This document shows positions 43,954 to 50,935 of a DNA stretch of 64,000 nucleotides, in pieces. Source of the DNA: Glacieibacterium frigidum. GTDB taxonomy: Bacteria; Pseudomonadota; Alphaproteobacteria; Sphingomonadales; Sphingomonadaceae. Both the position numbers and the translations under genes were made by a program. The stretch is taken from the NCBI RefSeq assembly GCF_007097155.1, contig NZ_VJWA01000002.1:558001-622000 (forward strand), read 5' to 3'. The notes below the pieces were generated by a model, which saw only the letters and a list, made by a program, of their open reading frames with translations, was not told where the DNA came from and did no database searches. How positions within the stretch are numbered: the first letter of the stretch is position 1; every line of letters begins with the position of its first letter.

Positions 43954-44031
43954 AAGTTGTGGGTGCGCGATAAAGTGTTCGCATTTACCCCCCCCGGGGG
44001 GGCGGTCTGGCGAACCTCTGACCCACAACTT
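43954..44031 (+). other. Nested inverted repeats: oriT candidate
   Basis: The outer arms AAGTTGTGGGT (43954-43964) and ACCCACAACTT (44021-44031) are perfect 11-bp complements. Inside them GTTCGC (43977-43982) pairs with GCGAAC (44010-44015). At the centre a run of eight C is followed by seven G (43988-44002). The structure ends 42 nt before the relaxase start and 6 nt before its leader sequence. Long inverted repeats beside a relaxase gene are characteristic of transfer origins. The exact nick site cannot be named; an mRNA attenuator for the relaxase gene is the alternative. Confidence 0.5.
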
Positions 44032-44072
44032 CCTCGACGACCTGGCAACCAAGCGGGACTGGGGGGAGCAGG

Positions 44073-47000
44073 ATGCAAAGCATCTCATGGACGGTTGCCA
44101 ACCGTCGTGCCGATCTAAGCGCAATCAGGGCTGCCCTTGCCGCCGAGCGTCGCGAGACAGTGGCACGGCACGAGAAGGAGCGTCAGCGCGTGCTGGACGC
44201 GAACCAGGCCGACCGCGATGCGAAGAAGGTTGGGGCTGCCATTCGCAAGGCCGTGCGCGAACAGGACCGGGCGTCGCGCCGCATCGGAGCGATCGTTGCC
44301 GCGAAGAAGCTGGGTAGTGACAGCGGCCGCACCTGCAAGCGGTTCGAAGCCATGCTGCACCTGAACCCGCCGAAGCCGTCAGCGCAAGGCCGCGACGGCC
44401 TGTCGTCATTTCACTTCAAGTGGACCTCGCGCGGCTACGGCGGAGCGACGGGCTCACGACGCTACCGGGCCGGCGAGGCGGTGCGCCACCTCAAGTACAT
44501 CCAACGCGAACAGGCTCGCGAGATCGAGGGTGGCGGTCTCGTCTCGAGTATCAGCCGCGACACCGCCGAGCTCGCCGGTTTCTTCCAGGCGCTCGAGACC
44601 CTCGAAGGCCAGGACCGGGCAAACGCGAACGTCTACGTAACGTTGGTCATCTCGCTGCCGCACGAACTTGCCGTCGTTGAGCGCGAGCGCGTGCTCGGCG
44701 AGATCTGCGAAGTACTCGCGAAGCTGGATCTGCCGTACGTGGGTGTACTTCATGCCCCGGGGCCCTTGGGCGACCCTCGCAACTATCACGCGCATGTGAT
44801 GCTGGGCCTGCGGCCGACGAAGGTGATCGCGCCTGGCCAGTATGAGTTTTCGCCGGTCAAGAGCTCGGACCTCAACGACGGCTCGTTCATCGTAGAGTAC
44901 CGGCACACCGTCGCGACCCTGCTCAATGCAGCGATGGAGCGTGGCGGCCACGATCGTCGGTTCACGGCGCTCAGCAATGCCGAGCGTGGTCTCGCGCCGA
45001 CCGCGAAGGGAACCGGCAAGTCGACACCGGGCAAGAAGAACATCTCGCGCCGCGCGCAGAGGCTGGCCGAGGCTCGTGCCGCGCTGGCGCAGAACCATCA
45101 TCGGCAAGAGGTTATCATTCAGCTTCGCGAGAAGATCGTAGCATTCCTGGCGGAGCCGTTCCGTGATTTCGAGGCAGAGCTCGCCACCCGGCGGGCTGAT
45201 CTGCAGCAGCGGACTGAACAGCGCCGGGCACTTGCGGCCAGCAATGTTGCTGCGACCTTAGCAGCGCAGCAGACAATGGCTTCCGCCGACGTCGTTCAGT
45301 CAGCACCTGCGACCGGCAACGAGGCGGACCTTGCAGACGGAACAGCATCGCCACCCCTGCGCCCGGTTGCGCGCGCGCAACCGTCTCCAGCCGTTACCGA
45401 TCTGCGGGATGCAGCTGGTCCGACACGGAACGCCGATACTCGTGCCCCAGCCCGGATCGCCCCGGCACCGTCTTCCGCTGCTGTACCAGTCGATACGCCG
45501 GTAATGCCGTCGGCTGCATTTCTCACACCAGTCGCCGAGGCGGCTGCTCAGTCTGCGATCGCTGCTATCACTGCGGTCGAGCCGGCACCTGCACCTATTG
45601 CAGCCACGGCTCCAACAGCACCAACGGTTGCGCGCGCGCAACCGCCGGTGGCAACCGTGACGGAAAGCAGCGACGTGCCCTCGGACTGGCCCACGCACGC
45701 CAGCCAGGCGGTGGCAACAGACAACGTTAGCGGACCTACGCCATCGGAGGCGCTGCAGCCGACCCAACCCCTGGTTGCGCTTGAAGCCGGAACTCCGGCC
45801 GCGACTGCTCCTGATCCCCCTGTGCCCGCCTCTCTCGCAGGCTCTCAGGCGGCGACAGTTACCATCGCAGGCGGGCAACGGAAGCGGGGCCGTGGCGCGA
45901 TCACGGCGCGACTGAAGGAGATGCTCGCGGCCTCGCAAGGTCAGCCGCCGCGCGAACCCGAGTTTGTTGTGACATCAAATGCGGTGCCGCCGGGCGAGCA
46001 CGTGGAGAATGCGGTTGTGAGTGCAGGCTCGTCCATATCGGGAGGGAGCGTCGAGCCGGCCGCAACATCGTCACACAGTCCGACACCTATCAGGATTTCC
46101 GGACCTGACGGCGTTCCGCGCTCGGTCGCCTCGGCGGAGCGGGCACCTTCTCCGGTGCGCAGGGAGGTTCGTCCCAAGCAGGACGAAAATCTCCTCGCGG
46201 CTGTTTGGCGCTTCCAGGAGAACATCCGTAAGAAGCATGACGAGGAAGATGGACCGGATCTTTCAGGCAAAGGCCTTCGCAGCCTGCGCGACATCCTCAG
46301 CCTCAGTCAGATACCGCTCGCCTCTGAACTCCAGTTGCTCAGCATAGGTGTGAAATTCGGTGACCAGAGGCGGGAACCGAAAACCAGTGATGGCGTAGGA
46401 CAGCTGACAGCAGATGGTCGCAGAGCTGAAACGACGGCGGTAGCTCCAGTCGACGGCACGCAGAACAGCACAGTTGCCACCGCGAAAGCGCCCGTTCTTC
46501 GGAATCCGGTGCGCAAGCAGAACGCCGCCATGCTGCCAGCGGGTCGCATGATCGCGCCGGTCGATCCGGCTCGAACTGCTGCGATCGAGGCGGTTGTGCA
46601 GGATTTGCACAAGCGCACCTATCTGCCGCTGATCAAAAGGCCTGACGGGACGCTTAAGCTCGTGCTCGCGGCTGTGACGGACAAAGTTCTGATCGCCGCA
46701 GACTGGTTCGATAGCGACCCATCGATACAGGCGACTTTCCAAAGCGTGCGACGAGCTATGCTCAGCGACCTCGCGGTCTTCTTTGAGACCTGCCGGGTAT
46801 CGCCCTTCGAAGTCCGTGGCGGGACGAGCGTACTGCAGGTCTCGAGGCTCGACGCTGAGCTCAAAGAGGCGGTCAAGGTCGCGAAGGGCGATACGGACGT
46901 GATCGCGGTTGTGCAGGCCGGCGCCGAGCTCTGGCGGCAGCGTGAGAAACGCGCACGCCAAGACGAAAAGCTGAAGCAGCAGCGCGTAGCAGCGAAGCGC

Positions 47001-47405
47001 AAGCAGCAGGGTGAACGCCAGGATCTCTTGAACGCTATCCATGCGGAGATAGTTTTTGGGACACTGCCGGGGGCATGGGAGAGTGCAGAGCTCGAGGCGG
47101 CCGAGCCGCCTGTGGCGGATCTTGTCTCGTCGCTTGCAAGCGAAGGCGTTTGGCTGGAGCGCACCGACGCTGGCTTTGCCGTCTACGGCAAGGACGAAAC
47201 CGCGCAAGCTGCAGTCACCGAGCTCGCCAAGACCCGCATTGGTCAGGCTATCCTCGAGCGACTGGCGACGGCAGTCGCAGAGCCTCGACCTGAACACGGG
47301 AAGGGCTCACCGCTTCTCGTGGTCCAGCGCACCGGGATCCGTGCCGATCATGATCCAGATTGGCCGCCAGCGTGGGCAGGACGTGGTGGGCGTGGTGGGC
47401 GATAG
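44073..47405 (+). CDS. MobA/MobL-family relaxase
   Basis: The 1110-residue product starts at ATG 44073 behind GGGGGAG. Residues 150-300 hold the MobA/MobL-type core: VYVTLVISLPHELAVVERERVLGEICEVL, VGVLHAPGPLGDPRNYHAHVML with the metal-binding His triad region near residue 236, and a downstream W-less helical part. The catalytic tyrosine cannot be assigned with confidence. A long Ala/Pro/Thr-rich linker (about residues 400-640) contains two in-frame parS-like palindromes, both encoding VARAQP. The C-terminal 300 residues are charged and helical (KLKQQRVAAKRKQQGERQDLL). It would nick and lead DNA transfer using a helper conjugation system; none is visible in the window. Confidence 0.82.
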   Translation: MQSISWTVANRRADLSAIRAALAAERRETVARHEKERQRVLDANQADRDAKKVGAAIRKAVREQDRASRRIGAIVAAKKLGSDSGRTCKRFEAMLHLNPPKPSAQGRDGLSSFHFKWTSRGYGGATGSRRYRAGEAVRHLKYIQREQAREIEGGGLVSSISRDTAELAGFFQALETLEGQDRANANVYVTLVISLPHELAVVERERVLGEICEVLAKLDLPYVGVLHAPGPLGDPRNYHAHVMLGLRPTKVIAPGQYEFSPVKSSDLNDGSFIVEYRHTVATLLNAAMERGGHDRRFTALSNAERGLAPTAKGTGKSTPGKKNISRRAQRLAEARAALAQNHHRQEVIIQLREKIVAFLAEPFRDFEAELATRRADLQQRTEQRRALAASNVAATLAAQQTMASADVVQSAPATGNEADLADGTASPPLRPVARAQPSPAVTDLRDAAGPTRNADTRAPARIAPAPSSAAVPVDTPVMPSAAFLTPVAEAAAQSAIAAITAVEPAPAPIAATAPTAPTVARAQPPVATVTESSDVPSDWPTHASQAVATDNVSGPTPSEALQPTQPLVALEAGTPAATAPDPPVPASLAGSQAATVTIAGGQRKRGRGAITARLKEMLAASQGQPPREPEFVVTSNAVPPGEHVENAVVSAGSSISGGSVEPAATSSHSPTPIRISGPDGVPRSVASAERAPSPVRREVRPKQDENLLAAVWRFQENIRKKHDEEDGPDLSGKGLRSLRDILSLSQIPLASELQLLSIGVKFGDQRREPKTSDGVGQLTADGRRAETTAVAPVDGTQNSTVATAKAPVLRNPVRKQNAAMLPAGRMIAPVDPARTAAIEAVVQDLHKRTYLPLIKRPDGTLKLVLAAVTDKVLIAADWFDSDPSIQATFQSVRRAMLSDLAVFFETCRVSPFEVRGGTSVLQVSRLDAELKEAVKVAKGDTDVIAVVQAGAELWRQREKRARQDEKLKQQRVAAKRKQQGERQDLLNAIHAEIVFGTLPGAWESAELEAAEPPVADLVSSLASEGVWLERTDAGFAVYGKDETAQAAVTELAKTRIGQAILERLATAVAEPRPEHGKGSPLLVVQRTGIRADHDPDWPPAWAGRGGRGGR
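45366..45381. promoter_or_regulatory. parS-like site 2 (inside relaxase gene)
   Basis: GTTGCGCGCGCGCAAC is identical to the site after parB, and the flanks extend the palindrome to 18 bp. It is inside the relaxase gene and is translated as VARAQP. ParB could spread or repress from here. Confidence 0.6.
45627..45642. promoter_or_regulatory. parS-like site 3 (inside relaxase gene)
   Basis: This is the third identical copy of GTTGCGCGCGCGCAAC, 261 bp after site 2 and in the same reading frame, again encoding VARAQP. Exact 16-bp identity three times within 1.8 kb is not expected by chance even in GC-rich DNA. Confidence 0.6.
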
Positions 47406-47597
47406 CCGCTCGGCGCGTCTATCTGCCCATCGAGACTGAGTGTGGATTGGACGGTGACGACGACCCACGCACGCCTCGAGGACATGGCCAGCAAAAAGTT
47501 GGAAATCGAAGGATAGGGCAGGTGAGCGAAGCTTCTTGAAGGATGAAATTCAGGAGCTTTTCGCGACCGGCAGTGGTCGGCGCGACCCTCAAGTCGA

Positions 47598-48185
47598 GTG
47601 CAGATCATGATCCATCAATTACCACGACGGCGCAGGGCCGACCCGCTGGGTACGCCGCTGCTGCGGCTGTTTCACACAGCGCTGGCTCCCCAGCTGCTCC
47701 CGCGCGGGGACGAGAAAGGCGTCATGTCGATCGACAGCGGAGCCTGCGTCTGGTTGCCCGATGCCAAGCTCGCGATCACGACGGTCGGCGCGGAAAGCCC
47801 GATCGAAGGGTACGGCCACGCCCAGGCTGCCGAGCTGTCGGGCGTGGATATTTTGGCCATCGACTTCGACCCCGCTGGCGCCCTCGTCGCATGTGAGCTG
47901 GCGCTGTTTGGAATGCATCGAGCGGAGAAGTTCTTGGTCGCGCGTCTGGCGCTCTGGATCTCGCCGCACGGGCTGGCCGCGTTGGTGCCCGTCTCGCCTC
48001 GCAATGCTGTCGACCGGCTGCCCCCATGTTTCGCGTTGACCCCAACGGGGGTCAGGTTCCTGGCCGACCCGTTTTTCGATGCCGAGGAGTGGCAGGCTGG
48101 GATAACCCGCGCCGTCGTTGCGACTGGCAGGGCGCCGCTCTTGCAGCCGTCTAGGCAGAAGCCCAAGTTGAGGCTTGTCCGATGA
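47598..48185 (+). CDS. Unknown protein of the mobilisation module (195 aa)
   Basis: The frame opens at GTG 47598. ATG 47607 and ATG 47724 (GAGAAAGG upstream) are other possible starts, the last giving 153 residues. The protein (MSIDSGACVWLPDAKLAITTVGAE, VDILAIDFDPAGALVACELALFG) has no motif that I recognise and no membrane segment. Its stop overlaps the start of the MobL-like gene (ATGA), so the two are co-translated. Location after the relaxase suggests an accessory role in mobilisation or host adaptation. Confidence 0.6.
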   Translation: MQIMIHQLPRRRRADPLGTPLLRLFHTALAPQLLPRGDEKGVMSIDSGACVWLPDAKLAITTVGAESPIEGYGHAQAAELSGVDILAIDFDPAGALVACELALFGMHRAEKFLVARLALWISPHGLAALVPVSPRNAVDRLPPCFALTPTGVRFLADPFFDAEEWQAGITRAVVATGRAPLLQPSRQKPKLRLVR

Positions 48186-48766
48186 CGGCGACGCAGCCGC
48201 CACGAATGTTCGTGCTGCCGCCGGTTCGCCCCGATTTCATTTTTTCTGTCCTGCGACGCAACTTCAAGACCGTCACCAACGACACCGTCGCGTTTGTGCG
48301 GTCGAAGCTGCATCCTTTCGCAGCAGCCTTGGACGCCGACCCTGCCGGAACCTGGAAGCCGACGGCGGCGCGCCACGAGGTGCTCCTTCCAGCTTCAATG
48401 CCGGATCTCCTGGCTGACCCGAGGCTGCTGACCGAAACATTCGAGGCACAGGCGCGGCCAGACCAGACGGACCTGGCGATCGTCGTCAAGCTCGTGCTGC
48501 CGACGGGATGCCCGATCCATGTGGCGTGGGAGCTCGCTCGCCAGTTCACGCGAGAGGCCTTTGTTATCGAGCATCGACTGCCCGCTGTTCTCGTACTTCA
48601 TGCCCCGGCGATCAGCGGGGTGCGCGATGCGAACCCGATGCACGCCCACATCATTGCCCTCGCCCGAACTTGGGAAAACGCCTTCACGGGCTTTGCGACC
48701 ATCGCGTGCGATGCAGCCCATGCACCGCTGGCGGAGCGGTGGAAGGCGCTGCGCGGTGACGCCTAG
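48182..48766 (+). CDS. Minimal MobA/MobL-like domain protein (194 aa)
   Basis: The second half carries a MobA/MobL-like core: LAIVVKLVLPTGCPIHVAWELARQFTREAFVIEHRLPAVLVLHAPAISG followed by ANPMHAHIIALAR near residue 150, with the HxH metal-binding pattern. The same two strands occur in the large relaxase (VLHAPGPLGDPRNYHAHVML). It lacks the helical C-terminal domain and an obvious N-terminal tyrosine motif. It may be an accessory relaxase subunit, a decoy or a truncated paralogue. Translation is coupled to the upstream unknown gene. Confidence 0.6.
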   Translation: MTATQPPRMFVLPPVRPDFIFSVLRRNFKTVTNDTVAFVRSKLHPFAAALDADPAGTWKPTAARHEVLLPASMPDLLADPRLLTETFEAQARPDQTDLAIVVKLVLPTGCPIHVAWELARQFTREAFVIEHRLPAVLVLHAPAISGVRDANPMHAHIIALARTWENAFTGFATIACDAAHAPLAERWKALRGDA

Positions 48767-48957
48767 GGCCCTTTATTGCGGCGGGGATGTCCACCGGCAG
48801 TGCCAGTGGCGCAGCTTTCTATGCCGAGCCCGAACTCGCTGGCGTAGGCATCGGAAGTCGGGAAGACGAACAGATTCGAGGTGATCTCGCCCTCGGCGAC
48901 CTTGCGCGCGCAGGTCCAGCGGTCGAGATGCCCGCCAAGAACGCTAACTTGCTGCAT
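48763..48957 (-). pseudogene. Fragment of SOS-response-associated peptidase (SRAP/YedK-like)
   Basis: The minus-strand frame reads LDRWTCARKVAEGEITSNLFVFPT. This matches the W-T-x-x-R-K-V-x-E-G-E-x-T-x-L-F-x-F-x-T stretch that precedes the catalytic histidine in SRAP/HMCES proteins. The catalytic Cys2 region and the HPKAMPVIL region are absent. About 25 residues are recognisable. It overlaps the 3' end of the MobL-like gene on the other strand, so it is probably a relic. Confidence 0.45.
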
Positions 48958-49266
48958 TTGTTGCGTAAACCAGGTCGGCGCCGGTGTTTGATCGGGGCCG
49001 GATAGTCGGGAAACACGCCCGTCAACGGTTGCAGGTTGCCAGTAATGTCGCGTCGGCAGCGAACGTTTGACGATCGCCTAATGACCCTTTGTCACCGAGT
49101 AAGATTGCGCACCGCTTTTCTCGCTTATCCACATGATGAGGTCGCCGCTGATATCGCGCTTCACCATCGTGCCGCGTGGAGATAGCAAGCCACCGTCGCA
49201 CACAATCCACAAGTTTGTTCACTGCATGTTCTTGTCGGCGTCGAGGTCTCCGACTAAGCCGCGCGG
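48958..49266. other. Intergenic region, no gene seen
   Basis: Only short frames without ribosome sites occur here on either strand. No repeat or RNA structure stands out. Confidence 0.4.
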
Positions 49267-49647
49267 ATGGCAGGGCCGGTCCGATCCCTCGACGATTTGA
49301 GCACGAAGGGCGCCGACCTCGTCATCGCTTGCCGCGCCTGCGGCCACGATCGCACCGTTGCGATCGAGCAGGTCATGGCCGTGTTTCTCAGGCGCAGATG
49401 GTCAACCGACTGGTCGGCCGCGCACCAGCGTTTCAGGTGCCGCAAGTGCGGCTCGAAGGACGTCCAGCTCGGCGTCGATTTCTACGGCTACGCACTAAGA
49501 CACCAGCGCCGACCAGCAGCCTTGGCTGCGGTCCCCGTGACCCTGAAGCCTGGGCTGCATCCCCCGCCGCCTGGTGTGTCAGTGTCCGAGTGGAACCTTG
49601 CAACTGAGCGAGAACGGAAGAGGCTGGTCGAACGGGCACGGTCTTAA
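49267..49647 (+). CDS. Small zinc-ribbon protein, unknown function
   Basis: The 126-residue protein has two CxxC knuckles: CRACGHDR near residue 22 and CRKCGSKD near residue 58, separated by an amphipathic helix (EQVMAVFLRRRWSTDW). This is a single zinc ribbon. The C-terminal half is Pro/Arg-rich. It may bind nucleic acid or a partner protein. No better name can be given; a location in the accessory module suggests an element-borne gene. Confidence 0.6.
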   Translation: MAGPVRSLDDLSTKGADLVIACRACGHDRTVAIEQVMAVFLRRRWSTDWSAAHQRFRCRKCGSKDVQLGVDFYGYALRHQRRPAALAAVPVTLKPGLHPPPPGVSVSEWNLATERERKRLVERARS

Positions 49648-49764
49648 GGGCTCGGGCATATGACCCGGTCGACCATTCAGGTAGACGCGGCCTTTCGCGA
49701 GACGCTTTTCGTGACAACGCACGCAAGCCATTGAGCCGAATGCGATCGCGGGTCATGATGCAGT

Positions 49765-50340
49765 ATGAATGTCGCGGAGTTTCTGTCGAACTACGCTGAT
49801 CGAGACGATCGGGTTGAGCTTCTCGACGGCGTTCCCGTCGCCCTCCCAGTTCACACTGCCAGGATCTCTCGGATAGCCATGAACATAACAACCCAGATAC
49901 ACCGGCACCTTGAAACACGCGGTTGCCAGGTTTTCGGCGAAAGCCTGTATCTGCGGGTAGACGATCAAAATCTCTTGGCGCCGAACGCAGCAATCTATTG
50001 CGATCGTGCAGAACTCGACGGGCCTGATGACGTCTACTTTTTCTGCAAGCCCAGCGTCATCTTCGTCATCCTGACGCCGGACGAAGGTAGCCGCGAACCG
50101 AAGAGACGCGCAAAATTCCAGGCTATCCGCAGCGTGAGCACGATCGTTGTCATCGAGCCAGCGGCGAAAACGTTCATGCAGTACGAGCGGGCTTCAGACG
50201 GCTGGAGTGTCGTCGAGAAGCCGTATGGATCAGCATTGGAGCTACGACATCCTGCGATCACGCTGGAGGCCGACGAAATGTTTCGACACATAGGACCGAG
50301 GACGCAAATCGACGGATACGCTATAACCGGAGCCGATTAA
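49765..50340 (+). CDS. Uma2-family (PD-(D/E)XK-like) protein, possibly inactive
   Basis: The 191-residue protein matches the Uma2/DUF820 layout: RVELLDGVPVAL, a helix with IAMNITTQIHRHLETRGCQVFGESLYLRVDD, then LLAPNAAIYCDRAE, FFCKPSVIFVILTPDEGSREPKRRAKFQAI and VSTIVVIEPAAKTFMQYER. In active-looking family members the central motif is PDV/ExxSPST; here it is APNAA and VILTPDE, so key acidic residues appear replaced. The family is abundant in cyanobacteria and some proteobacteria and is of uncertain role. It stands alone upstream of the defence island. Confidence 0.65.
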   Translation: MNVAEFLSNYADRDDRVELLDGVPVALPVHTARISRIAMNITTQIHRHLETRGCQVFGESLYLRVDDQNLLAPNAAIYCDRAELDGPDDVYFFCKPSVIFVILTPDEGSREPKRRAKFQAIRSVSTIVVIEPAAKTFMQYERASDGWSVVEKPYGSALELRHPAITLEADEMFRHIGPRTQIDGYAITGAD

Positions 50341-50935
50341 GCCCCGCCGGAGACCTGATCACTGGGGGTCAATGCCGCTGGTCGAGATGAGCTATAATCC
50401 GCAGATCAGACGCGGGTTAACCAGCTTCTAAGCAGCGCCGCTTCGACCGTCACTTTCAAACATCGTGGCTCGGTGATCTCCGAACCACAATTCGCTCATT
50501 CGTAAATCGCAACACGTGCAATGGTGGGTGGACCGGCTGCTTCGAAGCCAAAAAAAGTGGTGGATTACGGTCCGGCCGCTTTGGAGCCTCGACCGACCGA
50601 AGCAGACATTAGTTTAGGTAAGAATGCAGGGCGCGTGAACGCTGCTCGGGTAGATTATGGCCCTGCCGCTTTCATTCAGACCGAGAAAACTGACCATTCA
50701 TGTATGGGGGCTGCTGCCGCGAAGCCAAGCTGAGCAGCTCAGCGCGATTGCACAACGAATGCGTGGCGCTGCGGCGGGCGACGGCTTTTTCTCACGCGCC
50801 GGGGCTTTCGCGGACCGATGCAGGTTGCGTCTCGATGCATCACAGTTATTGGTACTCTCTCGGGGGGGCTCGCATCGCAGTGACGAAGGTCGTCTTTTCG
50901 CTTGCAAGCTGAAGCGATTGCGGGGGGCGAGGACG
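50341..50935. other. Upstream region of the defence operon with degenerate repeats
   Basis: Three related segments occur at 50524-50549, 50565-50588 and 50654-50678, sharing GGNCCNGCNGCTT followed by NNNAGCC in the first two. They are translated as VDYGPAA twice in the 70-codon frame 50521-50733. That frame has no ribosome site, and the DNA resembles dispersed intergenic repeats rather than a gene. The promoter of the downstream operon must lie here or in 50734-50925. Confidence 0.4.

Noticed and set aside
50521-50733. Seventy-codon small gene upstream of the GHKL operon
   Set aside because: No ribosome site; the protein repeats reflect degenerate DNA repeats.
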